Assembly: GCF_004348455.1 (NCBI RefSeq)
Contig: NZ_SMKA01000066.1
Location: 1 to 33,621, forward strand
DNA length: 33,621 nucleotides
From: Kribbella albertanoniae
Lineage (GTDB): Bacteria; Actinomycetota; Actinomycetes; Propionibacteriales; Kribbellaceae
Direction of reading: 5' to 3'
The notes beneath the pieces were generated by a model that did no database searches, was not told the DNA's origin, and worked only from the letters and a program-made list of their open reading frames with translations. The translations under genes and the position numbers were made by a program. The stretch's first letter is position 1. The number at the start of each line of letters is the position of its first letter. Of the stretch, positions 17,216 through 25,868 are shown one piece after another.

Positions 17216-17316
17216 TTCCGAACTCCTTCCAGTTCGCCTGGAACCACCGTCGCGACTTCCGCCGGAGAGCACCTGAGAGCACGGTCCCCCGTTCTCGGGC
17301 AGTTCCCCGGCCTCTC

Positions 17317-17332
17317 CGGGATCGTGATCCCG
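17317..17332. promoter_or_regulatory. Palindrome upstream of the two-component system
   Basis: CGGGATC (17317-17323) and GATCCCG (17326-17332) form a perfect 7-2-7 palindrome 35 bases before the histidine-kinase ATG. It lies in the region shared with the divergent membrane-protein pair. NarL/LiaR-type regulators bind palindromes of about this size, so this is a candidate autoregulatory site. Confidence 0.45.
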
Positions 17333-17367
17333 AGACGCCGGGACATTCTCTGGAGCACACTGCCGGT

Positions 17368-19353
17368 ATGACAGATCGCGTGAGTCCCGAGAGAGCGCGT
17401 TCTCGGCGCGGTCTGGCCGGCGCTCTGGGTGCGTTGGTCGTTCTTGAGGTCGCGCTCGGCCTGGTGTTCTCGGCGGTGGCCGGCTGGGGCTGGCAGGAGA
17501 TGCTCGACGGGTTCGTCGTGACGAACGGCCTGATGGGAGTCACGTTCGGTCTGTGCGGCGCGGTGATCGCGTGGCACCGCCCGAGCAATCCGATCGGCTG
17601 GCTGTTCATTGCCGACGGCATCGGTCACGCGACCACGACTCTCGGCGGCCCACTGATGCCGGTGCTGGCCGACGCCGGCGCCCCGCTGTCCACCCAGCAG
17701 TTGGTCGCCACCATCACGCTCCTGGCCTGGCCGTGGTCGATCGGGCTGTTCCTGCCGCTCGCGCTGCTGCTGTTCCCGAATGGAAGAGCGCTCTCTCCGC
17801 GCTGGCGCTGGGCCGCGCTCGGCATCATCGTCACCGCACCGCTGTTCGTGATCGAGATGGGCGCCAGCGGCGAACCAATCTCCGACGGTCTCCCGACCGG
17901 GTTTCTGGTGATCCCCTCGTACGCCGAGCTGCAGCCGCTGTGGACCGCCACCGAGATCCGCAACCTGATCGCGCTCCTGCTGGCGATCAGCTGCCTGGTG
18001 ATCCGTTTCCGCCGCGCCGACGAGATCGGCCGCCGCCAGCTCCTCTGGTTGCTTTTAGCCTCGGTGATTGCACTGCTCTTCATCACACCCTGGGGCCTGA
18101 TCGCCGGTACGCCGATCTTGGTACTGCTCGCGATCCCGCTGATCCCGATCTCCGTCGCGGTCGCGATCGTCCGGCATCAACTGCTCGACATCCGGCTGGT
18201 CGTGTCCCGTGCACTGACCTGGGGACTACTGACGCTCCTGGCCATCGGTTCTTATGCAGGTCTCGCGGCGATCCTCGGTTCGCTGATCCCGTCGCGCGGC
18301 GGCCGTTCAGCGGCGATCACCGTTCTCGTGGCGCTGATCATCGCCCCGATCTTGCCGCGTCTCCAGCAACTCGTAGATCGCGCTCTCTACGGAGATCGCC
18401 GTGATCCCGCCCGGATCGCGTCCCGCGTCGGTGAACAGCTGTCTGCCGGACTCCCGGGCGTCGTCGCCGCGATCCGTTCCGGCCTCCGGTTCCCGTACAC
18501 CGCGCTCACGGTCGATGGCACAGTCATCGCCGCCGACGGCACCGAGCCGCAGATCGCCGTACCGCTGGATCTCGAGTACGGCGGTACGTCGGTCGCCCAG
18601 CTGATGATCGGGCTTCGCTCCGGCGAGAACGCGCTCTCGGCCGCGGATCGTGATGTGCTCGCACTGCTCGCGATACCGCTGGCCGTCGCCGTCCATGCGA
18701 CCCGGCTGTCGAGCGAACTGCAGTCGTCCCGCGAGAAGCTGGTCGCAACGCGCGAGGAAGAGCGACGCAGGATCCGTCGCGATCTGCATGACGGCCTCGG
18801 CCCCACGTTGACCGGAGTAGCGTTCACCGCCGACGCTGCCGCGAACCTCATCGACACCGATACCAGTAAGGCGCGTGATCTGATCACGACCTTGCGGACC
18901 GATACGCGCACGGCGATCGCCGACGTCCGGCGTCTTGTCGACGACCTCCGTCCACCGGCGTTGGACGACCTGGGGCTGGTCGGCGCGCTGCAGCAGAGAG
19001 CGGATCAGCTCGCGTTCCGGGCCGATGGCGCGTCGATTCAGGTCGAGGTCGCGGCGGAAGGGTTGCCCGCACTGCCCGCGGCTCTGGAAGTCGCGGCGTA
19101 CCGGATTGCCACCGAAGCACTCACCAACGTGGTCCGGCACTCCAGCGCGACCTCCGCCGTACTAGCGTTGCGTTGTGGCGACGATCTGGAGGTCGAAGTG
19201 ACCGACGACGGCCCACCGAACGGCGCATGGCGCCCCGGCGTCGGCCTGCACGCGATGCGCGAACGAGCCGCCGAACTAGGTGGCGCCTTCGAAGCCGGCC
19301 CAACCCCCACCGGCGGCCGCGTGCATGCCCGTTTCCCCTTGGATGTCTCATGA
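17368..19353 (+). CDS. Membrane sensor histidine kinase, NarL/LiaS type (HisKA_3)
   Basis: It has 661 residues. The N-terminal 340 or so contain eight to nine hydrophobic segments with no large extracytoplasmic domain, which suggests sensing within the membrane. A GAF-like linker (about 355-450) follows. The HisKA_3 dimerisation domain carries RRIRRDLHDGLGPTL with phospho-acceptor H474. The HATPase_c domain has TEALTNVVRHSSA (N box), VTDDGPPNG (G1) and GVGLHAMRERAAELGG (G2). The RR gene begins inside the last codon (ATGA). The start is the ATG at 17368. Its ribosome-binding site is poor, since the nearest GGAG is 12 bases upstream. Confidence 0.95.
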   Translation: MTDRVSPERARSRRGLAGALGALVVLEVALGLVFSAVAGWGWQEMLDGFVVTNGLMGVTFGLCGAVIAWHRPSNPIGWLFIADGIGHATTTLGGPLMPVLADAGAPLSTQQLVATITLLAWPWSIGLFLPLALLLFPNGRALSPRWRWAALGIIVTAPLFVIEMGASGEPISDGLPTGFLVIPSYAELQPLWTATEIRNLIALLLAISCLVIRFRRADEIGRRQLLWLLLASVIALLFITPWGLIAGTPILVLLAIPLIPISVAVAIVRHQLLDIRLVVSRALTWGLLTLLAIGSYAGLAAILGSLIPSRGGRSAAITVLVALIIAPILPRLQQLVDRALYGDRRDPARIASRVGEQLSAGLPGVVAAIRSGLRFPYTALTVDGTVIAADGTEPQIAVPLDLEYGGTSVAQLMIGLRSGENALSAADRDVLALLAIPLAVAVHATRLSSELQSSREKLVATREEERRRIRRDLHDGLGPTLTGVAFTADAAANLIDTDTSKARDLITTLRTDTRTAIADVRRLVDDLRPPALDDLGLVGALQQRADQLAFRADGASIQVEVAAEGLPALPAALEVAAYRIATEALTNVVRHSSATSAVLALRCGDDLEVEVTDDGPPNGAWRPGVGLHAMRERAAELGGAFEAGPTPTGGRVHARFPLDVS

Positions 19354-19997
19354 TCCGGGTTGTGTTGGCTGATGACCATCCGGTGGTTCGGGCTGGGTTG
19401 GCAGCGTTGCTGACGTCGCTGCCTGGCATCGAGGTGGTCGGGGTTGCGGCGACCGGGCGAGAAGCGGTTCGCGAGGTGATCACGAACCGCCCGGACGTCG
19501 CCGTACTCGATCTGCAGATGCCTGATCTCGACGGGTTCGCGGCCACCCGTGAGCTGGCGCGGTCGGCGCCCGAGGTCGCCGTACTGGTGTTGACGATGTT
19601 CGAGGACGACGACTCGGTGTTCGCGGCCATGCGAGCCGGGGCGCGCGGCTACCTGGTGAAGGGCGCAGAACAGGACGAGATCGCCCGCGCGATCCGCGCG
19701 GTCGCCGCGGGAGAAGCGATCTTCGGACCCGGCGTTGCGCGCCGCGTTCTCGGATTCTTCGCCGCTCCCGCCGCCCCCGCGGCCGAACCGTTCCCGGAAC
19801 TCACCAGCCGAGAACGCGAGATCTTGCATCTCCTCGCGGCCGGCCTGTCCAACCCTGCGATCGCCGACCGCCTCCACCTAGCCTCGAAGACCGTGGCCAA
19901 CAACGTCTCCGCGATCTTCACCAAACTCGGCATCGCCGACCGCGCCACCGCGATCATCCAGGCCCGCAACGCAGGCCTCGGCACCGATCCCAGCTGA
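19350..19997 (+). CDS. LuxR/NarL-family response regulator
   Basis: It has 215 residues. The ATG at 19350 overlaps the kinase TGA by 4 bp, so the pair is translationally coupled. The receiver domain (1-120) has the acidic pocket DD at 8-9, phospho-acceptor D54 in AVLDLQMPD, T82 in VLTMFEDDD and K104 in YLVKGAEQDE. A Pro/Ala linker leads to a LuxR-type helix-turn-helix (about 148-212) with LTSREREILHLLAAGLSN and SKTVANNVSAIFTKL. It is the cognate regulator of the kinase. Its likely targets are its own promoter and the divergent membrane-protein pair. It ends 14 bp from the convergent DUF4091 gene, and I found no good terminator there. Confidence 0.95.
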   Translation: MIRVVLADDHPVVRAGLAALLTSLPGIEVVGVAATGREAVREVITNRPDVAVLDLQMPDLDGFAATRELARSAPEVAVLVLTMFEDDDSVFAAMRAGARGYLVKGAEQDEIARAIRAVAAGEAIFGPGVARRVLGFFAAPAAPAAEPFPELTSREREILHLLAAGLSNPAIADRLHLASKTVANNVSAIFTKLGIADRATAIIQARNAGLGTDPS

Positions 19998-20011
19998 CCC
20001 AACGACAGGCA

Positions 20012-23000
20012 TCACGACGGCAGTGGCCCACTTTGCCACGGTCCGACGCCAGGCCCGTACTGGTACCAGTGCCCCAGCGGCCCGGCGGCCGTCGGCGCGA
20101 AGTAGTGCAGAACGCCTGTGCTGTCCTGACCGACCGCCCCATCACCGCTGACCGAGGCGTAGGCGGTCCCGACGCGGACGACGGTTGCGTCCCAGGGTCC
20201 GCTGCCAGGATGGCGTTGCCAGTTGTGGAAGATGCGGTTGTCGGTGGTGCGGACGAAGCTGACCAGCTTGCCGGAGGCATCCAGTGCACTGACGGGATCG
20301 CCGGCCACAGTGACGGTCTCCGCGGCGCCGTCGACAGTCACCGTCAACGGCAGCAGGTCCCAGCGCCAGGGGCCGTTACCCGGAGTGGACTGCCAGCCGT
20401 GGACGTAGGCGCCGGCGGCGTTGCGCGCGTGGAAGGTCAGGCGACCGGAGATGTCCTGCGCCATGGCCGGACGTCCCTCCAGCCGAACGACCTCGCCGGT
20501 ACCGCCCTGCAGAATCCGGTCCCCGATCCACTGGTTGTTGCCCGGAGCACTCTCCCAGCCGTGCCACAGCTCACCGGCCAGGTTGCGGGCCATGTAGGTG
20601 AGGTTGCCGGACACGTCCTGCGCAGCAGCTGGGTCACCGCTGATGCGGACCCTGGCGCCGCTGCTGTCCGTGACGTAGACAGCAGTCCACACAGCCGAGC
20701 CCGGTGCGGACTGCCGACCGTGGATCAGGTGACCGTCGACCGATCGGACGAAGTACGCCATCCGCCCAGTGGCGTCCACGATCGCAGCAGGACGTCCGGT
20801 CAGCTGTTGCTTGGTGCCGTTCGTCGGCGTCAGGTCCAGGAGTACGTGCTGCCCGTTCCGGCTCCACTTGACGACACCACTCGAGGTCAGTGCGAAGAGG
20901 TTCATTCGCCCGGCCGGGTCCAGGGCACTTGCGACAGCACCCGCGACTCCTGCGGGAAGGCTGGTCGCCGTCCAACCAGAGCCGTCCTGCTGCAGGTACC
21001 GGATAGAGCCGTCGGCTTGAACCGTCTGGACCGTGAGCAGCCGGTCCGCGTCCTGCCTGCTCCACGTTCCAGGGACCGGGAGGTCGGTGCGGCTGCGCTG
21101 GAAGTGGACGTTGTCGATGAACACGGTCAACGGCGTACTGCGCTTGGGAGTCCGCAGGTGGATCGAGGTGATCCGCGGAAGGTCACTCGCGAGACCGGTG
21201 AGCGGAATGACCACCCGCTGATGCTTGCGCGGAGACAGGTAGAACGGGTTGCCGTTGTCGAGCCGCACCGGGTCGTGGAAGTCGCAGTAGATCACCGCTA
21301 CGTCGTCGGAGTCGTTGTACGCGTCGAACGCAATCGCGTCGATCTTCGACCAGTCGGTGCGCCCGATGGAGTTGTCCGGCCGGTTCTCCCGCGCGGTGTA
21401 GAAGTACACACCCGACCACGCCGGGTCGGCCGCGTTGGCGTTGAAGACCAGCTTGGCCGAGTGCCGCCCGGTCGTGGGGTGCTGGTCGGACCAGGTCGCG
21501 CTGGCCTCCTGAGTGACCAGCCGTGCCACATCCGCCGCTGTCTCGAACGAGTTGATCGGGATGTCGTGCGGTACGGCGACCGGCCGGATCTCCACCGTCC
21601 GGCTGAACGTGGAGCCGCCTACGGTGATCGCGATGTCCCGCTGGCCCGCCGGGATCTCCAGGACCACCCGGTGCCGCGCACCGGTCGCCGTCGTCTGCAC
21701 CGGCTGGCTGCTGATCCCGCCGACGGTCACTGGGTTGTTCCGGCCGGTGATGAGCTCGACAACGACACCGTGCGCGGTTGACCGCTCGATCCGGACCACA
21801 GCCGGCGCACTGCCGAAGAGCTGGGCCACCTCTGCTCCCACCTGGCGGCGGATCCGGTGGAATAGCGCCGGGTCGTCCCGGTACGGCGCTGGGCCCGTGT
21901 GCAGCACGTCGTGGTACGACTGCAGCGGCTTCGCCGGTACGGCGAGGTCCCACCCAGCTGCGAGTTCAGCGGCCCTGCGGTCGTACAGAGCGAGGTACTC
22001 CAAGTCCTCGAACCCATCGCGCAGGTTGTCCAGGCGGATGGACGGGACCGGGCCATCCGGACCGGGATACATCAGGTAGCCGTCGCCTGCGTCCCCTCCG
22101 GGCAGGGGGAACGGATCGGTCCAGCGGTCGCTCGGCGCGTACCCGCGGTCGTGCTCCCACTTACCGAAGACAGTGGTCGACCAGAACAACCAGCCCTCGA
22201 TCCCGTGGCTGTACTGGATCCAGGGCAGCATGCGGGCGCTGACGGAACTGTCGGCGAGGAACATGCTGGGCAGCGGGTAGGCGTGCCGCCAGGCCGTGTA
22301 CCACCAGACTGTGTCGCCGCGGGCCTTCAGCGCGTCGACGATGCCGGGCAGCTCCGGTTTGGGGACGGTGATGACGAAGCACCAGGCTCGGACGAAGTCG
22401 AGCAGGTCCTGGTTCGGCGGGTCGGTCAGGGTCAGCACGTGGTCGATGTCGGGCGCTACCGCGGAGACGTCGGCGAAGAACTTCTTGACGTGTGCGAACG
22501 CGGTGTCGTTCATCGGCTCGTCGGCCCAGTAGAAGTAGCCGCGGTCCACGATTCCACGCTCACGAAGGCCCTGCAGGACCTGCCTGACCTTCGCGGCATC
22601 GAACGTGAAGCCGGTGTTGTAGTCCCCGGTGGCATACAGCGGGATCCGGTAGCGGCCCGCGCTGGGGTCGAGCAGGTACCGGTCGGCGGACCGGAGGAAG
22701 TCGGCCGGCTCCGGTTCGAGTCCCGGCCCCGGCCACAGTCCGTTGGGTGCCGTGGCGGCGCGGAACGGCCCCGGCGGATCAGTGGAGATGAGCCGGTATT
22801 TTTTCTGCAGCTCGTAGTATTTCCGCATCATCGGCTCGTGCTGTGGGTCGGTATGCGCGAGCCCGTAGTGCCGCGCGACCTGCTGGTACCAGATCGCTGC
22901 GGCCGTGGCCGTACTCGCGGTGTCCGGGATCTCGAACGGCCAGACCTCGACCTCCACCGGGATGGACACCGGGCTGGTACCACCGGTCAGGGTGATGCTG

Positions 23001-23551
23001 CCTGTGTACAAACCGGCCGGTTGGCCCTTCGGGATGTGCACGGTGAACCAGATGCCCTGGTTGCTACCGGAACCCACCGACAGAACGCGCGTCCGAGGGA
23101 GCGGCGCCAGCGCATCCGGCCACGGCCCCGGCATGTACTTCGGCTGGCTCTCGGGCCACGTCTTCTCCACCTGCACGTAGTGCTGCTCGAAGACCTCGAT
23201 CCCCGTCAGCTTGGCGCCGCCCGGACCGGTCAGTTCACCCGCACTGACCGCGAGCAGAGTGGTACCGCTCGTGGTCCGTACGACGAACTGCCCCGATTCG
23301 TACTCGTTCCGCGCCGCGGCGAGGCTGATCGTGGCCGGGGAGGAACCAGGGAACGGCCGATCCCGCCGTACCTTGTCGGCCGGCGAGGGCAGCCACACGG
23401 TCAACGGCGCGGCTGCGGCACCGGCGGGTGCCGCGGCCAGGGCGTTGGCAGCCCGAGTGTCGAGCAACGGCAAGCCCGCTGCGGCGGTACCAGCCGTAAG
23501 CCAACCAAGCATCTGCCGACGGCTGGGCTGAATCTGGGCGGAGTCAGTCAT
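20012..23551 (-). CDS. Tat-exported DUF4091 glycoside hydrolase (GH123-like) with sugar-binding and PLL-type propeller domains
   Basis: It has 1,179 residues. The ATG at 23551 is chosen over the one at 23584, because the latter lies inside a perfect palindrome while AGAGGGG precedes the former by 8 bases. The N-terminus has a twin-arginine signal (SRRQMLGWL, residues 10-18). A beta-sandwich (about 50-220) precedes a DUF4091/GH123-like barrel (about 225-580), with D344-E345 in FYWADEPMND as the probable catalytic pair. A jelly-roll CBM11-like domain (about 650-800) contains DWSKIDAIAFDAYND. Residues 850-1179 hold about six repeats of roughly 50 residues with GDPAAAQDVSGNLTY / HGWQSxPGxxxW, as in PLL-type lectin propellers. 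It is a probable secreted hexosaminidase-like enzyme that binds glycans through its tail. Confidence 0.9.
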   Translation of the reverse strand: MTDSAQIQPSRRQMLGWLTAGTAAAGLPLLDTRAANALAAAPAGAAAAPLTVWLPSPADKVRRDRPFPGSSPATISLAAARNEYESGQFVVRTTSGTTLLAVSAGELTGPGGAKLTGIEVFEQHYVQVEKTWPESQPKYMPGPWPDALAPLPRTRVLSVGSGSNQGIWFTVHIPKGQPAGLYTGSITLTGGTSPVSIPVEVEVWPFEIPDTASTATAAAIWYQQVARHYGLAHTDPQHEPMMRKYYELQKKYRLISTDPPGPFRAATAPNGLWPGPGLEPEPADFLRSADRYLLDPSAGRYRIPLYATGDYNTGFTFDAAKVRQVLQGLRERGIVDRGYFYWADEPMNDTAFAHVKKFFADVSAVAPDIDHVLTLTDPPNQDLLDFVRAWCFVITVPKPELPGIVDALKARGDTVWWYTAWRHAYPLPSMFLADSSVSARMLPWIQYSHGIEGWLFWSTTVFGKWEHDRGYAPSDRWTDPFPLPGGDAGDGYLMYPGPDGPVPSIRLDNLRDGFEDLEYLALYDRRAAELAAGWDLAVPAKPLQSYHDVLHTGPAPYRDDPALFHRIRRQVGAEVAQLFGSAPAVVRIERSTAHGVVVELITGRNNPVTVGGISSQPVQTTATGARHRVVLEIPAGQRDIAITVGGSTFSRTVEIRPVAVPHDIPINSFETAADVARLVTQEASATWSDQHPTTGRHSAKLVFNANAADPAWSGVYFYTARENRPDNSIGRTDWSKIDAIAFDAYNDSDDVAVIYCDFHDPVRLDNGNPFYLSPRKHQRVVIPLTGLASDLPRITSIHLRTPKRSTPLTVFIDNVHFQRSRTDLPVPGTWSRQDADRLLTVQTVQADGSIRYLQQDGSGWTATSLPAGVAGAVASALDPAGRMNLFALTSSGVVKWSRNGQHVLLDLTPTNGTKQQLTGRPAAIVDATGRMAYFVRSVDGHLIHGRQSAPGSAVWTAVYVTDSSGARVRISGDPAAAQDVSGNLTYMARNLAGELWHGWESAPGNNQWIGDRILQGGTGEVVRLEGRPAMAQDISGRLTFHARNAAGAYVHGWQSTPGNGPWRWDLLPLTVTVDGAAETVTVAGDPVSALDASGKLVSFVRTTDNRIFHNWQRHPGSGPWDATVVRVGTAYASVSGDGAVGQDSTGVLHYFAPTAAGPLGHWYQYGPGVGPWQSGPLPS

Positions 23552-23568
23552 CGCGAAGCCCCTCTGAT

Positions 23569-23589
23569 TATCTATGGACTCCATAGATA
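23569..23589. promoter_or_regulatory. Perfect 21-bp palindrome at the 5' end of the DUF4091 gene
   Basis: TATCTATGGA (23569-23578), one central C, then TCCATAGATA (23580-23589): a 10-1-10 perfect dyad, strongly A/T-rich for this genome. It lies 17 bases upstream of the chosen DUF4091 start, between that gene and the WYL regulator gene end. Size and symmetry fit a GntR-, LacI- or ROK-type repressor site. The regulator is not identified. Confidence 0.75.
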
Positions 23590-23611
23590 TAGCTCCAACT
23601 CCGCACCTTGC

Positions 23612-24634
23612 CTAAGCATTCGATCCAGGTGGAACTCCCTCGGAGATCGCCCGGAGATAGCGCTCGCCGAGGGTCTTCAGATGCTCGACCAGACCGGCCG
23701 GGCCGTCGACGCGGAAGTCGAGTCCCAGCATCCCGACGTACACCGCGATCATCTCCAGCGAATCCGAGCCCGTGACCAGGACACAGGTCTCGTCATCGAC
23801 CGCCTCAACGACACCGACGGCCGCGTGAATCCGGCTCAGGACGTCGGCGGCCGGAGCGAACACCGTGATCCGCGCGTGCACCTTCCACCCGGTCGACGCG
23901 ACGTCACGCAGTACGAAGTCGGTGTAGTCGTCGCCCGGCATCGGCCGCGGTACGTACCGCATACCCGTTGCCATCCGCAACGACATCCAGTCCGCCCGGT
24001 ACGTCCGCCACTCGTCGCGATCATCACGGGCGACGACGTACCAGAACCGGTTCCAGCTGACCATCCGGTACGGCTGCACGAGAACCGGGAGATCCGACGT
24101 ACGGGCTGATCCTGCATCCCGAGAGAGCGCTCCCTGGGGAACCTCGTAGTCGAACCGCAGGTAGTGCTGATCACGGATGCACGCCGCGATCGTGCTCAGG
24201 AGCGCCGACTCGATCTGCGGAGCCTCGACATTCGTCCCGGTGTCCTCGGGCCCCTTCGTCGTGGCCTGATGAACCGCGTTCACCTGACGCCGCAGCCGAT
24301 GCGGCAGGACCTGCTCGAGCTTGGTGAGAGCGCGCACGCTGCTCTCGGCCATCCCGGCGAGCCCCGCACCGGTCCGCAACCCGACGGCGACCGCAACCGC
24401 CTCTTCGTCATCCAGCAGCAACGGCGGCAGCTTGGCGCCGACCCCGAGCTTGTAGTGACCGGCGGGCCCGCGCGTCGCATCGACCGGATACCCGAGCTCG
24501 CGCAGCCGGTCGATGTCGTTCCGGATCGTCCGCGTCGTCACCTCCAGCCGCTCGGCCAGCTCGGCCCCCGTCCAGGCGGGCCGGGTCTGGAGCAGCGCCA
24601 GCAAGGAGAGCAACCGCGACGACGTCTCCAACAT
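23612..24634 (-). CDS. YafY-type HTH/WYL-domain transcriptional regulator
   Basis: It has 340 residues. The ATG at 24634 is preferred to the TTG at 24640 because AGGGAG lies 7 bases before it. Residues 1-60 are an HTH_11 winged helix (LLALLQTRPAWTGAELAERL, TTRTIRNDIDRLRELGYPV). A helical linker is followed by a WYL domain (about 145-225) with LRFDYEVPQ and RMVSWNRFWYVVARDD. A C-terminal WCX extension covers about 240-335 (WKVHARITVFAP, LRAISEG). Such proteins bind small ligands or nucleic acid through the WYL pocket and usually act on a divergent gene. The divergent neighbour is the epoxide hydrolase, and repeated CCTAAT half-sites lie in the 60-bp gap. Confidence 0.93.
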   Translation of the reverse strand: MLETSSRLLSLLALLQTRPAWTGAELAERLEVTTRTIRNDIDRLRELGYPVDATRGPAGHYKLGVGAKLPPLLLDDEEAVAVAVGLRTGAGLAGMAESSVRALTKLEQVLPHRLRRQVNAVHQATTKGPEDTGTNVEAPQIESALLSTIAACIRDQHYLRFDYEVPQGALSRDAGSARTSDLPVLVQPYRMVSWNRFWYVVARDDRDEWRTYRADWMSLRMATGMRYVPRPMPGDDYTDFVLRDVASTGWKVHARITVFAPAADVLSRIHAAVGVVEAVDDETCVLVTGSDSLEMIAVYVGMLGLDFRVDGPAGLVEHLKTLGERYLRAISEGVPPGSNA

Positions 24635-24652
24635 TGCCAAACTCCCTGGTTG

Positions 24653-24688
24653 ATTAGGAACCTAATGTTCCTATACCGATCCTAATCT
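24653..24688 (+). promoter_or_regulatory. CCTAAT repeat cluster and -10 box of the epoxide hydrolase gene
   Basis: ATTAGG (24653-24658) and CCTAAT (24661-24666) form a palindrome with a 2-base spacer. CCTATA (24670-24675) and CCTAAT (24681-24686) continue the series at roughly 10-base steps. TAATCT (24683-24688) fits the actinobacterial -10 pattern TANNNT and ends 6 bases before the ATG at 24695, which has no Shine-Dalgarno sequence. The repeats overlap the promoter, so a regulator bound here, most likely the adjacent WYL protein, would block or recruit polymerase. Confidence 0.65.
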
Positions 24689-24694
24689 AAAGCC

Positions 24695-25825
24695 ATGAGC
24701 ACAAACGAGAGCATCCGGACCTTCACCGTCGACATCGCCCAGAGCGACCTGGACGACCTGCACACCCGCCTCGAGCGGACGCGGCTGCCCGAGCCGGCGC
24801 CGGGCGACGACTGGGACTACGGCACCCCGAACTACTACCTGCGCGAGACCGTCGACCACTGGCGCAACGGCTTCGACTGGCGTGCGCAGGAAGCGCGGAT
24901 GAACGAGTTCCCGCACTACCTGACCGAGATCGACGACCAGACCGTGCACTTCATCCACGTCCCGTCGAAGGTCGAGGGCGCGACGCCCCTGCTGCTGGTG
25001 CACACCTACCCGGGTTCCTTCGTCGACTTCCTCGACATGATCGGCCCGCTGACGGACCCGGCGGCGTACGGCGGTTCGGACGAGGACGCGTTCTCCGTCG
25101 TCGTGCCCTCGATCCCCGGCTTCGGCTTCAGCACGCCGCTGGTCGACCGCGGCTGGACGATGGCCCGGGTCGCGAAGACGTTCGACACCTTGATGCGTCG
25201 ACTCGGGTACGACTCGTACGGCTCACACGGCTCCGACGGCGGTGCCATGGTTTCGCGGGAGCTCGGCGTACTCAATCCTGAAGGCTTCCTCGGTCTGCAC
25301 GTGCTGCAACTGTTCTCGTTCCCGTCGGGCGACCCGGCCGAGTTCGAGAAGTTCACGCCGGAGGACTACGCGGCCCTCGAGCACCTGCAGTGGTTCCAGT
25401 CGGTCGGCGGCTACAACGCCATCAACTCCACCCGCCCGCAGACCGTTGCCGTCGGCATCTCCGACTCCCCCGTCGGCCAGCTCGCCTGGAACGAACTCTT
25501 CAACAACTTCGGCAACGGCACCAGCCTGGTCACCCGCGACCAGATCCTGACCGAGGTCTCCCTCTACTGGTTCACCAACACCTCAGCCGCCGCCGGCCGC
25601 TACCACTACGAAGAGGCCAAAGCCGCTGCCGAACCCCAGCTCAACCACGCCCGCACCGGCGTCGCCGTCTTCGCCGACGACTTCAAAACCATCCGCCCGC
25701 TCGCCGACCGCGACAACCCCAACATCGTGCACTGGTCGAACTTCGCCGAAGGCGGCCACTTCGCCTCCCTCGAGCGCCCCGAGGACGTCGTCGCCGACCT
25801 CCGGACGTTCTTCCGCAACCTGTAG
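24695..25825 (+). CDS. Epoxide hydrolase family protein (alpha/beta hydrolase with EHN domain)
   Basis: It has 376 residues. An N-terminal EHN domain (about 8-110) has IRTFTVDIAQSDLDDLHTRL and RLPEPAPGDDWDYG. The alpha/beta core has LLVHTYPGSFVDF (the oxyanion HGxP loop, here H-T-Y-P), IPGFGFSTP, GSHGSDGGA with the expected Asp nucleophile, and EGGHFASLE with the catalytic His. Canonical members read HGWP and GGDWG, so two conserved aromatic or Gly positions are changed. The general fold and triad order remain. The likely reaction is hydrolysis of an epoxide to a diol, but this variant could act on another substrate. The gene appears leaderless, and it ends at a strong hairpin. Confidence 0.92.
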   Translation: MSTNESIRTFTVDIAQSDLDDLHTRLERTRLPEPAPGDDWDYGTPNYYLRETVDHWRNGFDWRAQEARMNEFPHYLTEIDDQTVHFIHVPSKVEGATPLLLVHTYPGSFVDFLDMIGPLTDPAAYGGSDEDAFSVVVPSIPGFGFSTPLVDRGWTMARVAKTFDTLMRRLGYDSYGSHGSDGGAMVSRELGVLNPEGFLGLHVLQLFSFPSGDPAEFEKFTPEDYAALEHLQWFQSVGGYNAINSTRPQTVAVGISDSPVGQLAWNELFNNFGNGTSLVTRDQILTEVSLYWFTNTSAAAGRYHYEEAKAAAEPQLNHARTGVAVFADDFKTIRPLADRDNPNIVHWSNFAEGGHFASLERPEDVVADLRTFFRNL

Positions 25826-25834
25826 AGACACCTC

Positions 25835-25868
25835 AGAAGGGGCCGGTCCACAACGGACCGGCCCTTCT
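25835..25868. terminator. Bidirectional hairpin terminator
   Basis: GGGCCGGTCC pairs with GGACCGGCCC (10 bp) and continues past a single bulged G for four more pairs (AGAA/TTCT), with a 5-base ACAAC loop. It fills the 42-bp gap between the convergent epoxide hydrolase and caspase genes. Confidence 0.82.

Noticed and set aside
21899..24109. 736-codon open frame on the plus strand opposite the DUF4091 and WYL genes
   Set aside because: It spans two real genes and their gap, with no recognisable domain and strong shadow composition.
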